From contig OY783220.1 of the NCBI GenBank assembly GCA_963678705.1, positions 7,399,001 to 7,463,000 of the forward strand: a stretch of DNA of 64,000 bases, given 5' to 3'. Made by a program: the position numbers and the translations under genes. Below the pieces are notes generated by a model. That model had not been told where the DNA came from. It ran no database searches and saw only the letters and a program-made list of their open reading frames with translations. Positions 34,569 to 45,423 of the stretch are shown here, in pieces. This stretch comes from Panorpa germanica. Its lineage: Eukaryota > Arthropoda > Insecta > Mecoptera > Panorpidae. The number at the start of each line of letters is the position of its first letter. The first letter of the stretch is position 1.

Positions 34569-35177
34569 AATAGTATGGATTCTACTACTTGCTAGTTTAG
34601 TTTACTTTACTTTAATAAAAAAAGATAAGAATAAAGTAATTCAAGTCCAGTTATACTAAATACTAATTAACATAATTTGCGGTAGACTACATTTATAAAT
34701 TTGATAATAAAAATGAAGTACAAGCGGATTTTTCGACCCAGTATCTAATTGGTTTTGAACCTGTAAACGCAATTTGATTATAATAAATCATTATTTTATA
34801 TTTTCTGTTAATTTTGATTAAGTTGTCAGAACAAAGGGTCATAGGTTAACATTTGATTATTTCTAACATAATAGAAGAACATTAAAACTATAGAAGTGAA
34901 CACGCAGGTCATAAATTAATGATATTTTTTTAACATCTTCTTTATAATTAAATCTATTTATCTTGACAGCGTTCTTAGATTTATGATGATGTGTTCTTTC
35001 GAATTAGAATAGCTGGGCTACATTGTATTGTATACTGATAGATGAACTGGTATCTAGGATTGTACCGACTAGACCTAAATATGTCAGATCAAGAATTTCT
35101 GTGGTTTTATGAAGTTGCCTTGAGAGGTTTTGGCTTTGTTACTAAACTAGATAAGAAAGAACTAGTAACTAAACTAG
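34569..35177. other. No recognised feature
   Basis: AT-rich sequence flanking the SINE. Confidence 0.4.
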
Positions 35178-35520
35178 ATGGAACCAAGTGTGTCCAACGT
35201 TCATGTTGGTAGAAGTTTTGGCTGTTGTCGGTCTTTTGACCCCCGTCAAAAGGGATTTTTCTACCCTCAACACAGACTTGATCCACATGTCATGCACTGT
35301 TGCACGAATCTTCCAATATTAGAAGGTTTTATACTTGAAAGTTTCTTTATTTACTTGAAAGTTTTTGTTAAACAGTGTCAGTGTCAATAATATCAACAAT
35401 TAATAAAATAAATGAATCATTCGGATCAAACATTCGTTCTACCGTGTACCAGGAAACTTGTCATGTCAATCCTCTAATATTCGACTCATACGTTGGAGGC
35501 AAGCAAGTTATATATTTTCA
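35178..35520 (-). repeat. Repeat family F, copy 2 (longest)
   Basis: On the minus strand it carries all F blocks plus a 3' extension ending in AACGTTGGACACAC (also near 10985). A 17-bp insertion splits the GGTACACGGTAGAACG region. It contains the same CAAGTAAATAAAGAAA duplication as copy 3. A 70-codon plus-strand frame through it has no support. Confidence 0.75.
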
Positions 35521-36681
35521 GTGAGTCGAAAATATTAACAAATTTATATTTTAGTAGATTAATTTACTTTATAAATTTATTCAGTCGTAATTTTAAGAAC
35601 GTCGTGCTAGTTCATATATCGTAGTCGTCGTTGTTTATAGGTTGTTAGTATTTCTTGACATTAGTATTAGAATGAAAACATATATTTAAAAAACTGTATT
35701 TTATTTAATAAATTCAAATGCTAAGTTACACTTGTTTCTTGTTAGTTTTGATTATTATATATTTATGTATGACGTTAATATTATTTGTTAGTTGGTTGAT
35801 TCTTTTAATACACTAATTTCTAATTTATTTGTTAATCTTTAGTTTTACTTGTTTGTTTGTTTTTGATTCGTTTTTGAATCTTTCTTGTTTTGTTAATTAA
35901 CACTTTTGTTTGTTTCTTTTGCACTTTGTGCTTTTGTGTCTTTTTTGACTTTTGTTTCTTTAATCTAATTTGTGGCAATGTCAATAGTATGCGATAAAAA
36001 TTGACTATTACTGAATCAAATAACACGTACAGCTATTGTGGTGTTATTCTAGGTCTAGGAATGGTCTCAAACAAATGTATTTATACTGGCTTTTTTGTTA
36101 AGCTAATCATTTTTAAAATAGGTCACAATGGTCGCGAGGAAATGTTTATATTTCTGAAAAACACTTAAGGTTTTAATTTCATAGTATTTTTAATGGTCCT
36201 ATTTTGTTTATGATGAAATGCGTAGAAAGTTATTTGTTATTTGAGTCAACATAATATTAGAGTTATTTAATATTTCAATTCACCATTCGTAGTAGATATA
36301 AATAATGAGTTCATTTCCTTTATATTAAGTAAATATAACAAAGATATAAAGTATTACGTAATCGTATGTTAACTAGCATTTAAGACTGCACTGCAAAAAA
36401 GAATAGTGCATAGACAAGTACAAATAAAATTGGTTCAGAATAGATCAATCTACATAAATGTTATTTTAAAATTCATTGTGAAGTCTATTAAATTCTAAAA
36501 CTCTAAAATTTCGAAAATAACTTTGTTTACGTTCCGCTAAACGAATTAGAGTAATCAGTGCAGCCAACCGTTCCTGAAACTCGAAGAAAACAACAAACTA
36601 GAAACAACAAAAAATCCCTTCAATTACGATGTGATGAATACTAGAAAAATAAGTGCATAATTATAATAACAATTAAACTTG
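35521..36681. other. No gene; low-complexity T/G-rich part
   Basis: 35830-35960 is TTTTG/TTTGT-rich and gives a Lys-rich minus-strand frame of 64 codons, best explained by base composition. Confidence 0.45.
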
Positions 36682-36833
36682 CATAGGCGTCGGCAGATAG
36701 GGACAAGTGGAGCACACCCCCTCAGCACTGAAAATACATAATCAGAGTGGATATAATGAAATATGATATTTATCAATGATTACTACTTACAGAGCATGCA
36801 AAATTTTTGGAAAAATTTCATCGGACGCCTATG
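36682..36833. mobile_element. Short hAT-like miniature element
   Basis: CATAGGCGTCGG at the left and CGGACGCCTATG at the right are near-perfect inverted repeats of 12 bp enclosing 152 bp. The adjacent AGTGGAGCACACCCCCTC resembles subterminal sequence of insect hAT miniature elements. The flanks (TAAACTTG / AAAACTGT) match at only about 5 of 8 positions, so a target duplication is not established. Confidence 0.6.
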
Positions 36834-37085
36834 AAAACTGTGTCGAACGATGAAGAAGATGCGTTCTGAATGTTACGGGTTTTGAATAGCGTTATGATAA
36901 TTATCTCAGTTATTTCATTAAATAATAATTCAGGTTAAAATCAACCGATTCAAATCTATGATTGAAAATAGTGTGCTAGATTAAATAGTTTAATAGCTCT
37001 CGTCGTATTAGAGATGTCAGTCAACTCAATTTGGACACAGTGCTATCAGAGCTACGGAGCTACAACCATCCAGAAATGTATTATA

Positions 37086-37291
37086 TAGTCCAAATCACGA
37101 GAGTTCGCCAGCGACTTATACTTAAAAGAGGTTATGAGAGCGGTATAAATCTAAAATACGATAATGAATTTTATCTTATTCGATTCTATATACATTATAG
37201 AAAAATAAGTGAGTCAGTGCTTTTTACTTATATCGGCAGTTTATAACTTGTTTAAGAATGAGTCGCTGCCGAACTCTCGTAATTTGAACTA
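37086..37291. repeat. Foldback built from family C sequence
   Basis: The left arm 37086-37148 and right arm 37228-37291 are inverted copies of each other: GCGAACTCTCGTGATTTGGA reads on the minus strand of the left arm and CCGAACTCTCGTAATTTGAA on the plus strand of the right arm. Both match family C at 52425-52480, and the sequence between them matches C at 52370-52410 in reverse. A 71-codon frame spanning the structure has no independent support. Confidence 0.65.
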
Positions 37292-37489
37292 TAGATAATT
37301 GAATGCGGCATATTGGTAGAAAAGCTTATAAATAAACATTTTAGGCTAATTTGGGTGTGCTGATTGTACAAATATTTTATTTACCAGCCTCCATTTTGGT
37401 GTTTTAGGCCTCCATCTTGATAAAATTGTCGTTAGAACTATTTTTCTTGCAACATCTCTTTACCAGTGTGTTCTAAGACAATAACAGTT
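37292..37489. other. Spacer, no recognised feature
   Basis: Contains TCCATTTTGGTG and TCCATCTTGATA, a small imperfect direct repeat. Confidence 0.3.
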
Positions 37490-38175
37490 ATTAACAAGTA
37501 AGGGCTTCACACGAGACGAGATAAGGCGAGAGTTTCAAAAATCTCGTTGTCGTCTCGTAATCGTTTGACTCGTCTCGTCTTGTCACATATAGTTATTGTG
37601 AGAACTTACTCCTAAGATTGTCCTGAACAAAGTAATTCATTCTACGTATTAAAATTAATAAATGCGTTAGTAGTTTCTACAAATTATAATTATAAATATA
37701 ATATACAGTTGACCAACTGGTTCAATTTCACTTAATGCATCATCACTTTCATCTAATCACGGCCTTTTTTGAGGTTGACACTACTAACACCTACACTCTA
37801 CGACATTTTTGCGGCAACTAAAGCCTAGTCTTCAAACAATCGCTTTGTAAATAATTTATATTCACATTTATTTTACCTTAAAACATTCGTTTCCGTTCGG
37901 CTATAAAATGTTGTAAAAGACAAAATTAAAAAATAAAATATTTAACAGATGTTTGTTTACGAGATTTTATATTTCGTAAATATACGACCTAACCTTTTTT
38001 GTAATGAAAAAAGGTTGAACGTTTATGTTGCTATTAGTTTATTTTTCTGGCAACTCTTTTTGAAATAACGTCCACGAGACCAGAAACGAGACTCTTCGGT
38101 CTCGCCGCATGTGGTCTCGGTACCGTCTCATTAGTTTTTAAAAATGTGTGGTCTCGTATGAAACCCTATTAACAA
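37490..38175. mobile_element. hAT-like element with CGTCTCG-rich ends
   Basis: AGGGCTTCACACGAGAC at the left and GTCTCGTATGAAACCCT at the right are inverted repeats with 2 mismatches. Direct repeats ATTAACAA flank the element exactly (37490-37497, 38168-38175), an 8-bp duplication. Subterminal regions are dense in CTCG/CGAG motifs (37517-37585 and 38085-38160). The ~670-bp interior has no transposase frame, so it is non-autonomous. hAT fits best; a P-like family also makes 8-bp duplications. Confidence 0.75.
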
Positions 38176-38660
38176 TCTAATAGAGGACCCAATTTGCTAC
38201 AATGACCTTGTGAACTCATTTTGCAGGATTGATTGAACTTGTCGAATACAGACGCAAAGTTTCTAACTCAAATATCACTAATGAACTCGATATATTAAAA
38301 CGATCTTAAAAAAGAACTTTAGAATACATACCCACACACAGATCTTCTTCGTGAGACCACTGATATTTATCGTTTGTTTTTAATTTTATGATGTTGAAAA
38401 TGATTACTCATAATAAAACTAAATTAAACAAACAAGTAAAAAGCCGTTGGATGCCGAACGTGTTAGATTCAATTTCATCAGAGAATATTAATAAATTTTC
38501 AGAAATATACATTACTGTTTTTCTAGCATACATTAAGAAATGCTGTATACTTATTTATATACTCATAAAACTCTATCTTATAGTGTTAGTTAAATTAAAT
38601 TTTATTTTATAGAATTATAATATTTAATGAAGTTTAATTATTTCTAATAGATTGTGGTAA
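38176..38660. other. No recognised feature
   Basis: AT-rich; a 74-codon frame at 38388-38612 has no support. Confidence 0.4.
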
Positions 38661-38770
38661 ATTAACGGCGCAGGCGCACTACGAGTCCAACGTAGCCGTT
38701 TAGACGTTGAGCCGTTCAACCGCTCAACCGCTCAACCGCTGAGCCGTTCAGCCGTTCAAACGATCATAGA
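38661..38770 (+). repeat. CpG-rich 8-bp tandem array after a shared motif
   Basis: GCGCACTACGAGTCCAAC at 38674-38691 recurs with one change at 57297-57314. It is followed (about 38711-38765) by about seven units of an 8-bp repeat of the form CCGYTCAA/CCGTTCAG. This is an exceptional GC-rich island of about 100 bp in AT-rich sequence. Confidence 0.75.
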
Positions 38771-39328
38771 GTACCGTTCTTGAACGTGTTGAGATGCCAA
38801 GCTCTAGTTACTCATTCCTCCGTAATGGCGGTAATGCATTGTATTGTACGGATATTTAAATGAACTGTTTTACTATCATTAATGTTTTACCATACACATT
38901 TGTTTTTAATTATGATTTTGCATGAGTTGTGATGTACTATCATTACTGATAAACTTGTAAAGTATTTGTTACACACAGCTATTTGTATTTTATGTATATT
39001 TAACATAACTTAGTACTACAATTTGTTGGGTTAAATCATGCTGGTAATTGAAGAATTAGTTGACGAAATTTTAAGGCTTATGCTAAAGTCTTCGGTAGTT
39101 ATTCCGCTTTTAAATGTCTATAACGATCTTACGTAAGACCTCGGATGAATATTTTTAGACGATGGAAGATGAATCTTATGAATCTGATGACAGCATTGTA
39201 TACAGGGGATCTGGATACTAGAGAACAGCTTTTGTTAACTAATTAAAAGTTATAAGCATTGCACCAGTACTTAACAAGTTTATTTATATTTTAAGGTCAG
39301 TCTTACATTACTTGTTTTATCATCCAAG
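38771..39328. other. No recognised feature
   Basis: A short acidic frame (MEDESYESDDSIVYRGSGY, 39163-39222) lies here. It is too short to call. Confidence 0.35.
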
Positions 39329-39564
39329 TAAACCATTTCGTGAAGTGTCGTATTTTTTGATGTTTCTACCTCTATTTCACTTCAATTATAGTTTGCATTA
39401 ACTTTATCTTCATTTGTATTCCGACAGATGGAGTAGTTTCGCCGTTTGTAGCCGATAAAATCGTCATGTCATATGAACGACTGTGAGAAATTGAACTCAT
39501 GACAAAAAAATCATACGCATCTTCAATATGAAGGCAAAGTGACTCCAAAATGTTTACTGGGATG
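39329..39564 (-). mobile_element. Family B element, copy 5, small frame intact
   Basis: The ends are AAGTAAACCATTTCGTGAAG and CTCCAAAATGTTTACTGGG on the plus strand. On the minus strand the B frame is open (LESLCLHIEDAYDFF ... IQMKIKLMQTIIEVK, stop) and continues upstream of the element, giving an 89-codon frame at 39372-39641. Compared with copy 4, about ten residues (KEFIY region) are deleted in frame. A possible AT duplication flanks the element. Confidence 0.8.
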
Positions 39565-39654
39565 AGATAAATCGACGGTACATTTAATCTACAATATCCA
39601 GTAAATGTGCTCTTACCGTCCTTGAAAGCATGCAATAGCACAGCTTATTTTACA

Positions 39655-39780
39655 ACCTAGGTAGAAAATTGTCTTACAGTGCTATTTTCACAATTTCTTC
39701 TTTGCTATAAGCTAATTCCAAGGTTAATTTTCCATATAGAAAATCGTCTTGCAACGCAAAAACATTATTTGCAAAGAAAT
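39655..39780 (+). repeat. Family N tandem repeat, second array
   Basis: Units start at GAAAATTGTCTTACAGTGC (39662) and GAAAATCGTCTTGCAACGC (about 39740), with TAAGCTAATTCCAAGGTTAA between them. They match the 6.9-kb array. A GCTAATTCCAAGG piece recurs at 45820. Confidence 0.55.
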
Positions 39781-40649
39781 TCACTATATACAACTATGTA
39801 TATAAGCCCAGAAATGTTCAAAAATATGTAAAAGCATAAAATCCATCTTGTAGTCATGGTTTTAATATGTAAATCATTTCATGTTACTAATTCGAATGCA
39901 ATTCCTTAACATAGAAAGTTGCATAAATAAGTAGGAGTATTTTCGTGATAACCAACGGTTTAACTGCGTGTTTGTACTCATGGTTTTATTACATTTTGTT
40001 AATTATGTGTTTGTTATCAATACTTTCAAGTGAATGTTATTTGCTAAGTTATTTTACCAACTCGTTTATTGTTTCATGAGTTTTTAAAGTATTTTTATGA
40101 GTAATTAAATAAAGTAATAATAAATATTTTAATTTGTAAATAAAATCAAATATGTACACCTAATTCTGTATATACGCGGATTAAGGAGGAATCAAAATAA
40201 ATATTTTGTGCCTTTTTTGCGTTTATCTTGAAACTACTTTTCTTGAACTGTTTGCCTCGATATCTCAAGAAAGTCTTGTCTGATTATAATGAAATTTTTA
40301 CAATATATTCTTTATAAAATCATCTATTGAGGAGCATAGGATTTGTACGATTGGATGCCTCGTTCATTTTTTGTTTGATTTTTTAACTTATATCTTTAAG
40401 AAAGAAATAGACTTTTTTTCAAACAACTGCCATTTCCAAAATTTGTTTTAAACTTTTTTGTCCTATGCTACTCGATAAATAATACATTTGTTTATAAGAA
40501 AATACAAATTCTTATTCTTTTTTTTTGACGATGGCAAACGCTTTCGCGGATCAGCTTATATCTCCATAATATTTCTTTATGTAAATATATTCACAAATAT
40601 ATTTATAGTATTTAATGATAATAAATATATATATATATATTTTTATATC
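39781..40649. other. No gene; (AT)n run
   Basis: An alternating AT tract occurs at about 40625-40641. A stretch at 40210-40440 has the AAATTTTTACAATATATTCTTTATAAAAT style of families C and D but no clear alignment. Confidence 0.4.
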
Positions 40650-41030
40650 AGTTTTTCCGGGCGCCAAGGTGAGCTAACCCCTTAAATAACACAATAACCA
40701 ATACATGTAAATTATTTTACACTTTTTTCAATAACAAAAAATAAAATACACAGCATCTTTTGGAGTGGGCTGCACTCCCAAAATTGTTGGTTATGTGTTA
40801 CAGGCAAACATGTAATTTACAAAGCTCAAACAATAAATTAATATGAATTTATATTTGGGTGCGGTAATATGATACGTGTTCAACACACAAGTTCACAAAG
40901 GCGTCTAAAAAGAGGGAGCATTTGCATGTTCCATTGTATGGAAATATAAATATATACTAGATATGAAATGGATTCTAATTTACATACTAACCCCTTCCGG
41001 AAAATTTTCTGCGGACGCCCTTGCGCAAGT
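40650..41030. mobile_element. Degraded hAT-like termini
   Basis: GCGGACGCCCTTG at about 41010-41022 (reverse complement CAAGGGCGTCCGC) has the form of hAT ends. GGGCGCCAAGG near 40658 may be a second, damaged end. AACCCCTT occurs beside both. No 8-bp duplication was found. Confidence 0.35.
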
Positions 41031-41397
41031 ACAAACACAAATAAGAACAAAACTCGTATATTGTAGATTGTAGAGTCCATATCTTAATAAACATATCTTA
41101 TTATAATAATTAGACACTCGAAAGCAATTGTTACGTGTGGATAATTACTATATGGGATTGTAATATATTGTTATGGTGTAATATTATTGTCGATCGAGAA
41201 ACTAGCGGGCAAACTATTGTATTTCGCTAATACCTACTACACATAATACAAAAACACACTGTAAAAATTACTATGTGAATAGGATCTAGTTGCTATATTG
41301 GTTTTACAACTAATTTGTAAAACAGAAATTAAAGAAATTATAAAAAAAGAAAGCTCGTTTGTTGGTAAAACAATGACCTTTTAGTTGAAACATATAC
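41031..41397. other. No recognised feature
   Basis: AT-rich spacer. Confidence 0.35.
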
Positions 41398-41590
41398 TCA
41401 TGGCCACCATGGATGACGCTGTAGGAATAACGGCCAACACCGTTGATATTTAGAGTCGACAGAAGTCACTGTGTATTTAAGTTAGTTAGGTTAGGTTATA
41501 ATAAAATTTGATAAAAAGGAATTGACAATTTAAATAATAAACTTTAAATGTCGTTTCTTTGATTTCAGAAGCAACGCATGAGTTTGATTA
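41398..41590 (+). repeat. Repeat family J, copy 3
   Basis: AATAACGGCCAACACCG, AGAGTCGACAGAAGTCAC, AAAAAGGAATTGACAATTTA and AAATGTCGTTTCTTTGATTT occur in the same order as in copies 1 and 2. Confidence 0.75.
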
Positions 41591-42439
41591 AAAATGTACA
41601 ATTCTTAATAAAATTTTAGATATTGTCTTATAATTATAAAATTAAAAAATACAACATAATAAAAACTACAGAATTTCAAGAAAATCAGACAACATACGTC
41701 ATTTATGCCTGGTTAATTGTTAAAGAAAAACAAAAATTAAGAATCTAAATTGACTCACGTGGTCTGAGCGTTCTCGTAGTCCAGGGGCCTTCAATATCTT
41801 CGTGTAAATGATGCAATATCCAACATTCTGCAACAAAAACATAAACTTTATCTATTTTTCAATGAGTGTGTTATTTTTGTTAAGTCAACTGGTTTATTGT
41901 TTTGCTATTTGTTTTATCTTTTATATCCATATAATAATTTTAAGGTAATATTCGTTTAAAAGTATTTAAACATTCGGTTTGTTATTTCCGCAATATGATT
42001 AATATTTGTTTATTTACTTTAATTTTGTTTATAAAATAACAAAAGTTATCAATTGATAAAAACTATTTGCATTGTATGTTGAAGGTAAACTGAAAATGCT
42101 TGTCTTTCCGTACGGACTTCACTCACTCAGTTTTAGTGTTACTTTAAGGTTTTAAAGAAATAAATCAATTATATTAAACACAATAATTTATATTAAATAA
42201 AGATAGTATTTATTACAAAATAATGTATATTACTGAAGCTTGACGTATGATTGCACATGTTCAGAGTTACATTTAAGGTTGAAACCTTAAATTAAACTAA
42301 AAACAGTTAATAGGAATGGGTCTTAAAAGATCAAAATTAAAAATGTAATAAATTTGTAAGAAACTGATAACAAATTAAGAGAAGTGAAGCCATCAATTTG
42401 TAAACAAGAGTTACCGGTCGTCCTAAATAGAAGGGTGGA
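41591..42439. other. No recognised feature
   Basis: AT-rich; no shared repeats or coding were seen. Confidence 0.4.
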
Positions 42440-42840
42440 AGTAGTCATATGTACTCATGATAGATCATACAAATCTTACTCATATTTACTTATTCAAAAG
42501 AGAATCACAATCAATCTGTGAATAATATAATTGCCCACTAACAGAAAAGCATATTATTCTTTAATGCTTCAAGTACTTATCGCACAGACAAAATTGTAAT
42601 ATGCCTGAGGAATATAGGCAGATATTTAATAGCAGAGAAAGTCTAAATAACCTTATTGAATTTATCAATAAATCTAATTTTAATCTCTATATTTAAATAC
42701 CTATATAGTAGTATTTATAAACTATAAATTATGTATAACAAATGTTTATAAATGCATATATTGTTTTAGTGCTAATAACTATCGAAAGTTAATGCACTCA
42801 AATAAACGTTAAAAAACAAATATTCTTACACAGTAATATT
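42440..42840 (+). pseudogene. M retrotransposon 3' end (jockey-like ORF2 C-terminus plus tail)
   Basis: One frame, 42469-42696, reads THIYLFKRESQSICE, a stop, then LTEKHII, a second stop, then CFKYLSHRQNCNMPEEYRQI and NNLIEFINKSNFNLYI before its natural stop. This is the jockey-clade C-terminal domain with a C-x2-C-x8-H-x3-C knuckle, of which the second cysteine has become tyrosine. The 3' tail (42700-42840) is shared with 48998-49200 and two shorter fragments. Two in-frame stops make it inactive. Confidence 0.85.
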
Positions 42841-43564
42841 CCAAAAATGAAATGAATTTCTAGTGAATACTTCCATCGTTTCCGATACCTCGATTTAATA
42901 TCGATGTTTCTTGAACTACCCTAGTGGGATGGATGTACGGCTTCTGGGCATTGGAAATACAAAAGCAGTTACATTCCAGAAAACTTCCATTAAGATGTAA
43001 TCGATTCGATCGAGTAATGTGAATTATGATTATTATCGGGAACATAAAGTTTCTTACAAAAAAATATTAGAAAATATCTAATATGCAGAAGATGGAGATA
43101 AGACTTGTACTTGTATAATAGGAAGGCGTCACTTATTCTGAGATATATTTATACAATTGATCTTCCTGATCTTTTTTAATCTCTAGAATCTTAAAGTTTC
43201 GTTTAATAAGATTTATCTGTGACTATTCTTCAATGGCGTGCATAATTTATGCAATTTAGTTTTTTTTCTAATCACGTGACAAGAGCATAGCCTGTCACAA
43301 AGGTTTTGTGAAGATATTCATTGAACATATTTTCTATATTATTTTGTGATTTGTTAATGGACATGGCTATTAGTTAAACATTTCTAATTCTATGTATTTC
43401 CCGGTTTACACATTTAAAGTTTATTTAACATAAAAGAGTTTACTTGTTAAAAAATAATCTTCTTATAAAGTTATTTATTCTTCTGACGTAAATAGAACTG
43501 TTGCACGATTCTATAATAAAGTACATTAAATTTTTTTTTAATTCTCTTAGTTTTCTTACACAAC
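42841..43564. other. No recognised feature
   Basis: AT-rich; nothing supportable was seen. Confidence 0.4.
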
Positions 43565-43783
43565 CCAGTAAACAATTTGGTGAAGTGCCGTGTTTTGTGA
43601 TGTTTCTATCGCTATTTCACTGCAATTATAGTTCGCATCAACTTTATCTTCAATTGTATTCCGACAGGTGGAGTGGTTTCGCATTTGAAGCTGATGAAAT
43701 AGACATTTCATATGAACGACTGTGAGAAACTGAACTCTTTCATTACTCTTATGATGGCAAAGTGACTCCAAAATATTTACTGG
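43565..43783 (-). mobile_element. Family B element, copy 6
   Basis: CCCAGTAAACAATTTGGTGA and CTCCAAAATATTTACTGGG ends are both present. The interior has deletions, and the B small frame is disrupted; a different 71-codon minus-strand frame runs through it. Confidence 0.8.
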
Positions 43784-44576
43784 GAAATTACGGGTACCTG
43801 TTTGTCTTCTCTCCGCTCTTCTCCAAGTTTTCTCCCTTAACTCCTTATATCCTGTGTTATTCTCCCATTATGTTCTCTCAAATTTTTCTGCTTCCTTATC
43901 TGTTATTATTATACTTCAAAATTTTGCTTTAGTGTCTCTTTCTTCCCTGTGAGATCATTATCTATATATTCATTACTTCCATTTAAGAAAGTTCCAGCTT
44001 GGTATAGTATAGTAAGAACATTTACTAGTGTCAGAACATCAAAGCCCCTATCATACCATCAAATATTTTCGGTTACGGTAATCTGCCAACGTTGCAAAAT
44101 GCGTGCAATGTTAGAAATGTTTAGTAATAACAAAGATTTAAAATTTCTGTTCTTGATTCTACACAACTCGAGATAATTTTGCGCGCAGCGTTGCCAACAA
44201 AAGAACGCTTTGGAATTAAAAAAAATATATTTTTTAAATTATTATATATTGAATACAAAACGGTGAAGTGCTACTTTTTGGTGAAGTCAACATTTTTCTT
44301 TACTCTTCTAAATTTTTTTTATTCTTACGCGAAATCAATTGAGTTTTTCGGGACCTATGTTGAGCCGGTGCGGAATGCTCTCTCTGTTCCCCTCTCGGTA
44401 CGCTTCTGGGTATTAATTACTTGTCATATTCCACTCAAGTTGAAATGGGTGTATGGTAAGAAAATAATTGAATACTGATTGTTATTCATTACCTCTTTGG
44501 GGAACACTACAGGGCCATCAACGGACTCGCACCGTGGAACATATCCTTGTACGGTTCACAAGTCGTGTTTAATTAT
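43784..44576. other. No firm feature; pyrimidine-rich 43800-43960
   Basis: The CT-rich part resembles the reverse strand of the retrotransposon tails elsewhere but lacks motifs. Frames at 43949-44176 and 44179-44478 have no recognisable content. Confidence 0.35.
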
Positions 44577-44584
44577 TTTTATTG
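44577..44584 (-). terminator. Possible polyadenylation signal
   Basis: AATAAA on the minus strand lies about 135 bp downstream of the stop of the 44.7-kb open frame. The hexamer is common in AT-rich DNA, so this supports the exon only weakly. Confidence 0.2.
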
Positions 44585-44716
44585 AATACATAATTACAAT
44601 CTCTTAAAAGGAAATTAGTTTCACGATCGACTAAAACTAATCATTTTTCACAATAACACTTGTTTTTTTAGTAAAAAAGGGTTATTATTCATACTCATGA
44701 AGTGAATAAAATCTAA

Positions 44717-44932
44717 TTAAACAACCCACGCCTCAACAACAGTCTCAACAATCTGCAAAGTTCTCAAGTTCTCGCGCACGTCAATATTTCTGTATTGGTG
44801 TCTGTGGAGATGATGCATGAAGGTCTTGTTGTGCTCCTCTCTCTCCCCCAGTCTCCAGCATCCTCGTTCTGCTGATATACCGCCACACCAAGGGTTCATA
44901 GAGTGCAGACCATAATGACCGCCCCTACCCAC
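44717..44932 (-). CDS. Possible terminal exon, unrecognised product
   Basis: The open frame is GC-richer than everything around it and ends in a stop at 44717-44719. Its product is rich in Arg, His and Glu, including HKTFMHH-like and RNIDVRENLRTLQIVETVVE strings, and does not look like translated AT-rich noise. A YATATCAG acceptor-like site lies inside the frame near 44878, so the true exon may start there. The helix-like last 20 residues loosely recall C-terminal helices of oxidoreductases, but I make no assignment. Confidence 0.3.
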   Translation of the reverse strand: MGRGGHYGLHSMNPWCGGISAERGCWRLGEREEHNKTFMHHLHRHQYRNIDVRENLRTLQIVETVVEAWVV

Positions 44933-45099
44933 TTTTAGCGGTTATTTTAAAACATATCGGTATCGTGATTATCAGACTGTATACGTCAGCATTTACAACT
45001 ATTAAATCAGCGGTATACTCATAGACGAACGAAAGTAAATGAACGATAAAAAAATGTTTGCGTCGATACATCGCAATCAGTCGCTTAAGCCGACGCCAA
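44933..45099. other. No recognised feature
   Basis: Spacer between the possible exon and family F copy 3. Confidence 0.3.
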
Positions 45100-45375
45100 A
45101 CCATGTAAGTCAAATATTGGAGGATTGACATAGCAAGTTTCCTGCTACACGGTGGAACGAATGATTTATTTATTTTATTATTTTGTTGATATTATTGACA
45201 CTGATACTGTTTAACAAAAACTTTCAAGTAAATAAAGAAATCTTCAAGTATAAAACCTTCCTTTGTTGGACGATTCGTGCAGCAGTGCATGGCATGTGGA
45301 TAAAGTGTGTGGTGGCGATAGAAAAATCCCTTTTGATCCAATATAGTTCCAACATCGACCACACGATGCGAGGAA
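45100..45375 (+). repeat. Repeat family F, copy 3
   Basis: TAGCAAGTTTCCTGCTACAC, GTTGATATTATTGACACTGA and the duplicated CTTCAAGTATAAAACC block match copies 1 and 2. The 3' end resembles copy 1 with an internal deletion. Confidence 0.75.
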
Positions 45376-45423
45376 GTCCATATCCATAGTATGGTTAGTA
45401 CTTTTCGAGATCAAAGTGTCGCA

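Noticed and set aside
35832..36026. Lys/Gln/Thr-rich minus-strand frame
   Set aside because: It is explained by a TTTTG/TTTGT-rich low-complexity tract.
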